Of a stretch of 64,000 nucleotides of DNA, positions 16,774 to 23,812 are shown one piece after another. The stretch's first letter is position 1. Each line of letters starts with the position of its first letter. The stretch covers positions 1-64,000 of the forward strand of contig CAYZXT010000006.1 of the NCBI GenBank assembly GCA_964482515.1, written 5' to 3'. The translations under genes and the position numbers were made by a program. The notes under the pieces are model-generated. The model saw only the letters and a list, made by a program, of their open reading frames with translations, was not told the DNA's origin and did no database searches. This DNA comes from CAYZXT01 sp964482515 (lineage in GTDB: Bacteria; Elusimicrobiota; Elusimicrobia; FEN-1173).

Positions 16774-17180
16774 GGGGTTCTCCTTTCTCCGATGATTTCC
16801 TTCGGCCCGTCGTCGGGCGAAAGGACGCTCCTTAATCGCGCTTCCATCTCTTTCAACGTAAAGGGCTTCTGAAGGACGGCGGCAACGTTCTTCAGAGCCA
16901 ACTCCTGCAAATGGACCTCCGAGGGAATGAGCCCCGTCACGATGACGATCTTCGCCCCCGGGCGGCGTTCGTTCACCCGTTTGATGACCTCGTAGCCCTC
17001 GCCGTCCGGCAGTTTTATATCGGTCACCAGCAGGTCCAAAGCCGTTTTTTCCACGATCCCGATCGCGTCCCGAACGCTCCCCGCCGAATGGAGAGTGCAG
17101 CCGATTTTCGTCAACACGCGGGACAGGAGCCGGCGGATCACTTCCTCGTCTTCCAAGATAAGGACGGTCCTATTGTCCAT
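16770..17180 (-). CDS. Single-domain response regulator (CheY-like receiver)
   Basis: A 136-residue receiver domain without output. Seen: acidic pocket Glu10/Asp11 (LILEDEE), phosphoacceptor Asp54 in LLVTDIKLPDG, Thr in IVIVTGL and conserved Lys in VLQKPF. It overlaps the hybrid kinase gene upstream by 11 nt and the first receptor gene downstream by 4 nt. Stand-alone receivers usually act as intermediates in phosphorelays or by protein-protein contact. Here it probably takes phosphate from one of the two adjacent kinases. Confidence 0.85.
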   Translation of the reverse strand: MDNRTVLILEDEEVIRRLLSRVLTKIGCTLHSAGSVRDAIGIVEKTALDLLVTDIKLPDGEGYEVIKRVNERRPGAKIVIVTGLIPSEVHLQELALKNVAAVLQKPFTLKEMEARLRSVLSPDDGPKEIIGERRTP

Positions 17181-18795
17181 GGTTTTCCCGGGTCAGGACC
17201 GGCAGCTCCACGGTGAACACGCTGCCGACACCGACCTCCCCCTCCGCCTTGATGGTCCCGCCGTGCTGCTGGATGATGCCGCGGCTGATGGAGAGACCCA
17301 GGCCCGTGCCCTTCCCCACCGGCTTCGTCGTGAAAAACGGATCGAACGCCTTCATGAGCGTGCTCCTGCCCATGCCGGTGCCGGTATCGATGAAGCGCAG
17401 CACGACCTTGTCGCCTTCCGCCGTTATCCGGATCCGGAGTTCCCTGACCTCGGACTGCTCCATGGCCTGGGCGGCGTTGGTGATCAAATTCAGGAAGACC
17501 TGCTCGAGCTGGCCGGGATCGCCGGCGATTTCCGGGAGGTCCGCATCTATTTCCTGGATCACCTTCACTCCGTGGTTTTCCAATTCCGTCTTCTTCAGGC
17601 ACAGGACGTCCTTCACCAGGGAGGCGGCGCTCACCGGCAGCATCGCCGGCTCGGACTTGCGCCCGAAGACGAGCAAATCCTGGATGATGCGGCGGCAGCG
17701 CAGGCATTGCTGGTACATCGACTCCATGTCGGCGCGGACCTCGTCCGCCAACCCCTTGTTTTCGAGGGTGATCTCGGCGAGGCCCATGATCGCCGTCAGC
17801 GGGTTGTTCAGCTCATGGGCTATCCCCGCGGCCAACTGCCCCACGGCGGCCAGTTTTTCGGATTGGACCAGCTGCAGCTGCGTCTCCTTGAGCTGGCCGT
17901 GGGTCTTTTGGAGTTCCTCGAGGTTGGCTTCCAGCCGGCGGTAAAGTTTCGCGTTGCAAAGGGACTGCGCGATCTGCGCGCCGACGATGGTCACCGTCCG
18001 GAGATCGGAATCGTTGAAAGGGATGGAACCGCCGATGCGGTTGGCGTTCAAAATGCCCAGGAAAGCGCCGTCGACCCAAAGCGGGTAGAGGATCGAGGAG
18101 GTGACGTTCTCCAAGCCGGCGGCGCCCGACAGCCGCGGATCGTCCTGGAGCCTTCCCGAGACGACGATGGGATCCTTCGGCAAATCCGTTCCGGCTTTGA
18201 ACCTCTCGCCCAAACCCAGCAACGACTGCCGGCGGGCGGCGTCGTCCTGCCCGGAACTGGTCACCATGCGCAACCCTCCGCCGTCCTCGGCCAGGAAGAC
18301 GGTCACCTCGTCGGCCTTCAGCAGGCGGAGAGAGATTTGCGTGATGGCGGGAAGCAGGATGTCCACTTTGATGGTGGAGAACGCCGCCTTGCTGGCCTCG
18401 TAGATCCCGATGAGCGTTTTGAATTCCTTCCGCTCGAGGGCACGCTCGACCGCGGCGAACATCTCATCCAGCTGGAAAGGTTTTTGCACGAAATCGTAGG
18501 CCCCGTTCTTCATGGCCAGCACCGCGGTGTCGATGGTGGCGAAACCCGTGGCCATGATCACCTCGAGTTCCGGGTCGACCCTTTTGACGGCGGAAAGCAG
18601 CTCCATGCCGTCCATCTTTGGCATCTTGATGTCGCTGATGGCCACATGGAACCGGCGGCCCTTGATCTTATCGAGCGCTTCCGCTCCGTCGGCCGCGGTG
18701 ACGACCTCATACCCGCGCTCTCCGAGTTCATAGGAGAGGAGATCGCGGATTCCCTGCTCGTCGTCCACAACCAGTATGGTGGCTTTCTTGTCCAT
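17170..18795 (-). CDS. Cytoplasmic hybrid histidine kinase, REC-GAF-HisKA-HATPase
   Basis: A 541-residue kinase without transmembrane segments. The N-terminal receiver (1-120) has phosphoacceptor Asp55 in ISDIKMPK. A GAF-like sensor region spans about 125-290, followed by a coiled coil and a HisKA domain with phosphorylatable His327 in AAGIAHELNNPL. The HATPase_c domain has the N box (NLITNAAQAM), the DTGTGM motif and GKGTGLGLSI. The receiver-first order suggests it is itself phosphorylated by another kinase, most likely the membrane kinase encoded 3 nt upstream. It ends overlapping the single-domain receiver gene. Confidence 0.87.
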   Translation of the reverse strand: MDKKATILVVDDEQGIRDLLSYELGERGYEVVTAADGAEALDKIKGRRFHVAISDIKMPKMDGMELLSAVKRVDPELEVIMATGFATIDTAVLAMKNGAYDFVQKPFQLDEMFAAVERALERKEFKTLIGIYEASKAAFSTIKVDILLPAITQISLRLLKADEVTVFLAEDGGGLRMVTSSGQDDAARRQSLLGLGERFKAGTDLPKDPIVVSGRLQDDPRLSGAAGLENVTSSILYPLWVDGAFLGILNANRIGGSIPFNDSDLRTVTIVGAQIAQSLCNAKLYRRLEANLEELQKTHGQLKETQLQLVQSEKLAAVGQLAAGIAHELNNPLTAIMGLAEITLENKGLADEVRADMESMYQQCLRCRRIIQDLLVFGRKSEPAMLPVSAASLVKDVLCLKKTELENHGVKVIQEIDADLPEIAGDPGQLEQVFLNLITNAAQAMEQSEVRELRIRITAEGDKVVLRFIDTGTGMGRSTLMKAFDPFFTTKPVGKGTGLGLSISRGIIQQHGGTIKAEGEVGVGSVFTVELPVLTRENHGQ

Positions 18796-18798
18796 GGC

Positions 18799-20583
18799 TC
18801 AATCCCTGCCGGGGGCCTGGCCCCTGTCCTTTTTTTCCTTCATTTCGCTTTCGTTGCGGACCGGAAACTTGACGCAGAATTCCGTCGCCCCGGGACGGCT
18901 CATGACCTCGATGGTCCCGGAATGCCGGGCCACGATTTCATGCACCAGGCTCAACCCCAGCCCCGTTCCCTTTCCCACCGGTTTCGTCGAAAAGAACGGC
19001 TCGAAAATCTTCGTCAGGAGTTCCGGCTCGATACCCTGTCCGGTGTCGCCTACCTTCATGCAGACCCAGGAAACAGGAGAATCCTTTTGCAGTTCGGTTT
19101 TGACGGTCAGGACCCCGCCGTTCGGCATGGCGTCCAGCGCGTTGTTGGCCAGATTGATCACGACCTGCTGGATCTGGTTATTGCTGGCGAGGACGAGCGG
19201 AATTCCGTCCTGAAGGTCCTTCACCAACTCGACCTTGCCCATGCGCGCCTGGGCCTGTACCAGGGAAAGGGCGCCATCGATGGCGCCGTTGATGTCCAGC
19301 GGTTCCCGGTCAAGCTGCGGGGTCCGCGAGAACGTGAGGAGGTCCTGCACGAGGTTTTTGCACCGCAGCGCTTCCCGTTCGATCGACAACAGCGGCATCG
19401 ACAGGGCGTCGTTCGGCGAGAGCCGCCGGACCACGCTCTGGGCGAACCCCAGGATGATGCCGAGAGGGTTGTTGATCTCGTGCGCGACGCCCGCCGCCAG
19501 TTGGCCGACCGCCGACATCTTCTCGGAACGCAGCATCATCGATTCGATGCGCTTGCGCTCCGTAAGGTCGTGCGCCAGGTAGACGGACCCGATCACGTCG
19601 CCGTTGTCGTCCCGGATCGGCGTGGAGGAGAAATTCACGGTCACGGGTTCGCCGTCGCTGCGCAGGAGGAGGCTCTCCCTGTCCTTAAAGCACGACCGCA
19701 GGGTTTCCTCGGATTCGTTCCAGATGTCCGACAGCGACTTTCCGACCAGTTCCTCTTCGCGGTAACGGAGCATTTCGAGCGCGGCCCGGTTGGCCTTGCG
19801 TATCCGCGCGTCCGGCCCCGTGACGATGAGAGTGTCCGCCATGGATTGGATGATGCTGTCCACATAGCTCTTGGAGACCGTAACTTCCTTCAAGTCCGAC
19901 GTCATCTTATTGAAGGCCGACGCCAGCTGCCCCAGCGTGCCATCGTCCTCCTGGAGCGGCACCTTGAAATCCAGGTCGCCGCGGGCGATCCGCTCCGTCG
20001 CGGTGACGAGGATCCCGATGGGCGAGATGATCGCCCGGCGGAAAATGATCAGGACCAGCGCCGAAGCGACGAGGATCACGAAGAACACCAGGAGCACCAC
20101 CGCCTTTTTGACGGCCCACAACCTGTGCGTGATGCCCTCGGTGGACATCCCCAGGCGGACCGCGCCGATCGTTTCTTTTATCGTCGGACGGGGCGAAGCG
20201 TTGCCGAAAAGGATGTCTTCCTGCTCCGCGAATTCTTCCCGCTCGTATATGACCAGGAGCGAGAATTCACGCATCAATGATAGGGTGGGGCTCCCGGCTT
20301 CGGCGAGAACGATCCCTTGAGCGTCCGAAATCCGGCAATAGATGACGTCCTTCTGCTTCATGGCGTTGTCGACGATCTTGTTCAGCGATTCCGTGTGCCG
20401 GGTCAGGATCGGGTATTCGCAGCTCACCTCCAGGCTGTCCAGCAGGAGGTCCGCGCGCTCGTTCATTTCCTGCCATAAAATCGAAGATTCGTGCTGTATG
20501 AAATAAACGCCGAGGGACGCGCCGACGAACAGGATGATCGCCGCGGTCAACATCGCCAATTTTGTCCCGAGGTTGAGTTTCAT
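18799..20583 (-). CDS. Membrane sensor histidine kinase, dCache-like-HAMP-PAS-HisKA-HATPase
   Basis: A 594-residue kinase. TM1 lies at about 8-30 and TM2 at about 158-180, bounding a periplasmic sensor of about 125 residues. A HAMP domain follows (about 182-235), then a PAS domain (240-345). HisKA carries His368 in AAGVAHEINNPL, and the HATPase domain has NLANNALDAM, DTGQGI and GKGTGLGLSL. Its start overlaps the binding-protein gene by ATGA. I infer that the periplasmic domain, perhaps with the co-encoded binding protein, senses the TonB receptor substrate and feeds the phosphorelay. Confidence 0.88.
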   Translation of the reverse strand: MKLNLGTKLAMLTAAIILFVGASLGVYFIQHESSILWQEMNERADLLLDSLEVSCEYPILTRHTESLNKIVDNAMKQKDVIYCRISDAQGIVLAEAGSPTLSLMREFSLLVIYEREEFAEQEDILFGNASPRPTIKETIGAVRLGMSTEGITHRLWAVKKAVVLLVFFVILVASALVLIIFRRAIISPIGILVTATERIARGDLDFKVPLQEDDGTLGQLASAFNKMTSDLKEVTVSKSYVDSIIQSMADTLIVTGPDARIRKANRAALEMLRYREEELVGKSLSDIWNESEETLRSCFKDRESLLLRSDGEPVTVNFSSTPIRDDNGDVIGSVYLAHDLTERKRIESMMLRSEKMSAVGQLAAGVAHEINNPLGIILGFAQSVVRRLSPNDALSMPLLSIEREALRCKNLVQDLLTFSRTPQLDREPLDINGAIDGALSLVQAQARMGKVELVKDLQDGIPLVLASNNQIQQVVINLANNALDAMPNGGVLTVKTELQKDSPVSWVCMKVGDTGQGIEPELLTKIFEPFFSTKPVGKGTGLGLSLVHEIVARHSGTIEVMSRPGATEFCVKFPVRNESEMKEKKDRGQAPGRD

Positions 20584-21533
20584 TGTCCGAACACCTCTCC
20601 GGCCTTCCTAAGGATTTCAGCCGGGATATCGATCTTCAAACGTTTCGCGACGATCGTGTTGATGGAATAGGTCAGCCGCCGGGGGTTCGCGAACGGGATG
20701 TCCGCGGGGTTTTCCCCGTTCAGGACGCGGAGGGCGATCTCGCCGGCCTGGCGCCCGAGGTCAACGTAATCGCAGTCCACGGAAAACAGGGCGCCCGCTT
20801 TCGTGTAGTAGGAGGAAAGGCCCACGACGGGCAATGAGTTCCTGGCGCATTCCTGGAGGAGATATAGGACCGAGTGAGAGGAATAGATCGCGGGATCGGG
20901 GACCATCAGCAGCAAATCCATTTTCCATTGGATGTCTTCCAACGCGCTCGGGACCTCTTTTTCGGACGCGATCTTTCGCGTGAGCAAACGGATCCCGAGG
21001 CTTTCTTGGATCTGCGCCGACTCCTGGGCAGTGATCGGATAACCGGCCGAATGGATGATCCCGATCTTCCTCATCTCCGGCGCGATGTCCTTCACGCGGC
21101 GGAGTTTTTCCATCAGCGGGATATCCAGGACCACGCCCGTGGCCCGCGCGTGCGCCGCCTCTTTGGAGCCGAGGGTCATGCAGAACACCACCGGGACATC
21201 GGGGAATTTTTCCTTCGCCAGCGTGAGGGCCGGAGTGCCGAGGGCCAGAATGAGCGCGGGGTGTTCGATCTCGACCGCCGAGGCGACATCGGCCGGGGAT
21301 TCGGTTTTTAAATTGTAGGAGGAGACTTTTCGGATTCCCTTTTCGGCGAGGACGGCCTTGATGCCGTCGCGGGCCTGCAGGAACGGAACGGCGTCGCTGG
21401 CGGAGATGATCGCGATGGCGTCCCGCTGTTCGAAGGAAAATGACGGCGCGGCGAAAACGTGCGCGGCGACAAGGCCCGCCCCGAAAAGGCGAAGGCCCGC
21501 GCGGACGGCGTTCCGGCCGGAGGAAAGTTTCAT
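20580..21533 (-). CDS. ABC-type periplasmic substrate-binding protein (ABC_sub_bind type), no transporter partner
   Basis: A 317-residue secreted protein. The signal peptide ends around FAAPSFS; the mature part has the two-lobe alternating pattern of the ABC_sub_bind family (IAIISASDAVPFLQARDGIK, ALGTPALTLAKEKFPDVPVVFCM, LPVVGLSSYYTKAGALFSVD, YVDLGRQAGEIALRVLNG). The start at 21533 was chosen because it overlaps the response-regulator stop by 4 nt and begins a signal peptide. No permease or ATPase is encoded nearby. It is sandwiched between two-component genes, so a role as ligand presenter for the sensor kinase is more likely than classical ABC import. Confidence 0.78.
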   Translation of the reverse strand: MKLSSGRNAVRAGLRLFGAGLVAAHVFAAPSFSFEQRDAIAIISASDAVPFLQARDGIKAVLAEKGIRKVSSYNLKTESPADVASAVEIEHPALILALGTPALTLAKEKFPDVPVVFCMTLGSKEAAHARATGVVLDIPLMEKLRRVKDIAPEMRKIGIIHSAGYPITAQESAQIQESLGIRLLTRKIASEKEVPSALEDIQWKMDLLLMVPDPAIYSSHSVLYLLQECARNSLPVVGLSSYYTKAGALFSVDCDYVDLGRQAGEIALRVLNGENPADIPFANPRRLTYSINTIVAKRLKIDIPAEILRKAGEVFGQ

Positions 21534-22117
21534 ACGGGAGGCGCCCCCCTCGGCAGAAGCGAAAACACCTTTTTGGAAAGGTCCTCTTGTGAAACCGGCT
21601 TCGGAAGGAAGTCGTCCGCGCCGGCCGCCATCGCCTTTTCGCGGGACTCGGAAGCGTCGAACCCGGAGACCGCCAATATCTTCACATGTCTTAAATTGGC
21701 GTCCTCCCGGATCATGCGGCAAACCTTCAGTCCGTCGATCCCCGGCATCCGCAAGTCCAGGATGACCAGGTCCGGCAGAAAACTGTGTATCCTGTAACCG
21801 ACCTCATAACCGTCCACGGCCTCTTCGATCCGGACGCCGGGATAAAACTGCTTCAGCGCTTTGACGAAGAACCGCCGGACGCCGTCCTCGTCGTCCGCGA
21901 TCAGGACCTTCAAATTCTCTCCCTCCAGCAAATCCGCCGGGACCGGGAAATTATGCTCCCTCAGAAACACGGCCAAGTCCTTCGCCCACACCCGCCGATG
22001 CCCGCCGCCCGTTTTAAAGGAAGGCAGCTTGCCCTCCTCTATCCATCTCCCGACGGTCGTCGGCGTGACGAGACAGATACGGGCTATATCATGGGTGCCC
22101 AGAACTTTCGTTTTCAT
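21530..22117 (-). CDS. Response regulator with N-terminal excisionase/MerR-like HTH and C-terminal receiver
   Basis: A 195-residue regulator with an unusual order. Residues 1-55 form a winged HTH of the excisionase/MerR type (LGTHDIARICLVTPTTVGRW, EEGKLPSFKTGGGHRRV). Residues 68-190 form a receiver with DD at 75-76, phosphoacceptor Asp121 in VILDLRMPG, and Lys in LPKPVS. It is the first gene of the TonB/phosphorelay operon. I infer that it is the DNA-binding output and likely autoregulates through the repeats just upstream. A Shine-Dalgarno AAGGAGG lies 12 nt before the ATG, further than usual. Confidence 0.85.
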   Translation of the reverse strand: MKTKVLGTHDIARICLVTPTTVGRWIEEGKLPSFKTGGGHRRVWAKDLAVFLREHNFPVPADLLEGENLKVLIADDEDGVRRFFVKALKQFYPGVRIEEAVDGYEVGYRIHSFLPDLVILDLRMPGIDGLKVCRMIREDANLRHVKILAVSGFDASESREKAMAAGADDFLPKPVSQEDLSKKVFSLLPRGAPPV

Positions 22118-22145
22118 GGAAGAGCATGTCCTCCTTTGCGTCCAT

Positions 22146-22211
22146 TTAACTGTATTAACTGTTTATAGCGATTTAACCGTTTGCGCAATACCTTTGATTT
22201 TCGTATTGCGC
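22146..22211. promoter_or_regulatory. Operator-like region of the TonB/phosphorelay operon
   Basis: Plus-strand heptamers TTAACTG (22146-22152), TTAACTG (22155-22161) and TTAACCG (22173-22179) are spaced 9 and 18 bp apart. Next comes a perfect 9 bp inverted repeat GCGCAATAC (22183-22191) / GTATTGCGC (22203-22211). A -10-like TATAAA for the operon (minus strand, 22162-22167) lies among the heptamers, so a bound protein would cover the promoter. The likely binder is the HTH response regulator encoded next to it. Confidence 0.55.
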
Positions 22212-22249
22212 CGGCAGCGTGTTTTTGGGGGTTGGATTATTTCGGAAAC

Positions 22250-22285
22250 AAAAAAGCCGCCCTCGGCCTGCGCCGGGGGCGGCTT
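22250..22285 (-). terminator. Rho-independent terminator of the trmL-addBA-redoxin operon
   Basis: On the minus strand: AAGCCGCCCCCGG, loop CGCAGG, CCGAGGGCGGCTT, then a T run. The stem is an 11 bp GC-rich core plus two AT pairs, directly downstream of the redoxin gene. Confidence 0.88.
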
Positions 22286-22307
22286 CTCGGATCGGAACGG
22301 AACCTAT

Positions 22308-22916
22308 CTAGTATTTGACTCCGCAACCATAGGACTGGGTGGAAGGTTCGGTCACGGGCTTGCCCGCCATGGCCTCGGTCAAGGCCGCGTCCACGAAGTT
22401 CTTGGCGGTCTTGACGTCCGCCGGATCGGCGGACGGGGTGTCGTCGATGGCCCCGGCGTAGATCAGGACCCCCTGGGGGTCGATGACGAACATGTGCGGC
22501 GTGGTCTTGGCGCCGTAGAGCCTGCCGGCGCGGCCGTCCGGATCAAGCAGCACATGGGTGGCGGCGACCTTCCTCTCCGCCGCCAGGGATTTCATTTTCT
22601 TGGCGGGATAATTCCCCTGCTTTCCCTCGGCGGAGGAATTGATTGCGAGCCAGGCCGCTCCCTTTCCGGTCCACTTCTTCTGCAGCGCCTGCATGTTCCC
22701 GGACCCGTAATGCTTCTTGACGAAGGGGCAGTCGTAGTTGAACCATTCCAGCACCACGTATTTCCCTTTGAATTCGGACAGGCTGTGGCCGTTTCCGTCC
22801 ACGTCCTGCGCCTGGAAATCCGGCGCCGCTTGGCCGATCATCACATCCGCGGCGGCCAGGGGCGAAAAAGCCGCCGTCATGACCGCCAGCAGAACGAACA
22901 TCCATTGTTTCCTCAT
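22308..22916 (-). CDS. Periplasmic thioredoxin-fold redoxin (AhpC/TSA-like)
   Basis: A 202-residue exported protein. Signal peptide MRKQWMFVLLAVMTAAFSPLAAA, then a redoxin domain (IGQAAPDFQAQDVDGNGHSL, GKYVVLEWFNYDCPF) with one candidate peroxidatic/redox Cys63 and no CXXC. Downstream motifs TTPHMFVIDPQGVL and YAGAIDD are typical of the thioredoxin-family proteins often annotated as alkyl hydroperoxide reductase/thiol-disulfide oxidoreductase. A second Cys lies near the C-terminus (SYGCGVKY) and could resolve the disulfide. A strong Shine-Dalgarno GGGAGG precedes the ATG. It follows a DsbD alpha-like gene, so the pair probably works in periplasmic thiol redox chemistry. Confidence 0.83.
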   Translation of the reverse strand: MRKQWMFVLLAVMTAAFSPLAAADVMIGQAAPDFQAQDVDGNGHSLSEFKGKYVVLEWFNYDCPFVKKHYGSGNMQALQKKWTGKGAAWLAINSSAEGKQGNYPAKKMKSLAAERKVAATHVLLDPDGRAGRLYGAKTTPHMFVIDPQGVLIYAGAIDDTPSADPADVKTAKNFVDAALTEAMAGKPVTEPSTQSYGCGVKY

Positions 22917-22957
22917 AATCCCTCCCGATTATGTTTCGTATTCATCTTTTAAAAATC

Positions 22958-23812
22958 CTACTTCACCGGCAGCCGCACCTGCAACGCGCGCCGCGTTCCG
23001 GCGGGATCCCATCCGTCCGTCCGGATGGCAAGCCCCGAGAACGTGCTTTGAGACCCGGTGCGCGACGCTTTCTTCATGATCAGCCGGCAGCCGTCCCCCA
23101 CCCATTCCCATTTCTGCGGAGCGGACAGCGGGACCAGGCCCGGTTTGTCGGGATAAAATGAAACCTGCTTGCCCAGGCAGGGTTCGTTCACCGGCGGGCG
23201 GAACATCAGGCGCCACTCCGTCGGCATCTCGATCACCGACACCCGCCAGGAAGACTCCGTCGTGGGAAGCGCGGCCCGGGCCCGGGCGAACTCTTCCTTC
23301 ATGGCCTCGTTGGGCGCCGGCGCCGACACCTTCACCGGCATTTCCAGCGCGAGGTCCGCGCCGCCGGGAATACAGACATCGGCGCACTCCATCCAATCCA
23401 CCCGCGCCCGCAGGACCATGGGATCGAAAACACTGAGGTCGGTCGTCGTATTGATCTGGGCGGGGACCAGGACGCTCCCCTCATACCCGAAACTCACGAT
23501 GCCGCCGGCTTCTATCCGTTGGGGAACGGGCCAAAGCAAAGGGCCGACGTCGACGCCCGGCGGCGGCGTCCAGCGGACCTTCGTGGCGAGGCCCGCCTCT
23601 CCCGGGTTTGTCCAATAGGTATGCCATCCCGGGTCCATTTCCAGCCGCACGCCCACGGTGAAAGGTTTCCCCGGCTCGACCGATTTCACGTCGGAGACCA
23701 GCTTCGCCCGGACATGGGATTTCGGGGAGGGCTCCTGGGCGGCGGCGCACAAAGCGAACGGCGCGACGGCGATCAAAGCGGCGGCGATAAATTTATTCCG
23801 GTGAGAAGACAT
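22958..23812 (-). CDS. Stand-alone DsbD N-terminal (alpha) domain-like periplasmic protein
   Basis: A 284-residue exported protein. Signal peptide MSSHRNKFIAAALIAVAPFALCAAA. The mature region carries DsbD alpha motifs: FTVGVRLEMDPGWHTYWTNPGEAGL, a PVPQRI..GIVSFGYEG segment, and MECADVCIPGGADL with the paired redox Cys spaced CADVC. The membrane and thioredoxin domains of full DsbD are missing, so electrons must come from another protein. GGAGG precedes the chosen ATG; the start lies 20 nt inside the end of addA. With the adjacent redoxin it could form a thiol relay, or act as an immunogenic-protein-like chaperone. Confidence 0.78.
   Translation of the reverse strand: MSSHRNKFIAAALIAVAPFALCAAAQEPSPKSHVRAKLVSDVKSVEPGKPFTVGVRLEMDPGWHTYWTNPGEAGLATKVRWTPPPGVDVGPLLWPVPQRIEAGGIVSFGYEGSVLVPAQINTTTDLSVFDPMVLRARVDWMECADVCIPGGADLALEMPVKVSAPAPNEAMKEEFARARAALPTTESSWRVSVIEMPTEWRLMFRPPVNEPCLGKQVSFYPDKPGLVPLSAPQKWEWVGDGCRLIMKKASRTGSQSTFSGLAIRTDGWDPAGTRRALQVRLPVK

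Noticed and set aside
17095..20280. A 1,061-codon open frame on the plus strand opposite the sensor kinase genes
   Set aside because: It is antisense to two clear histidine kinases; such long shadow frames arise from GC-rich third positions, and the translation has low complexity (many Arg, His, Gly) with no domain.
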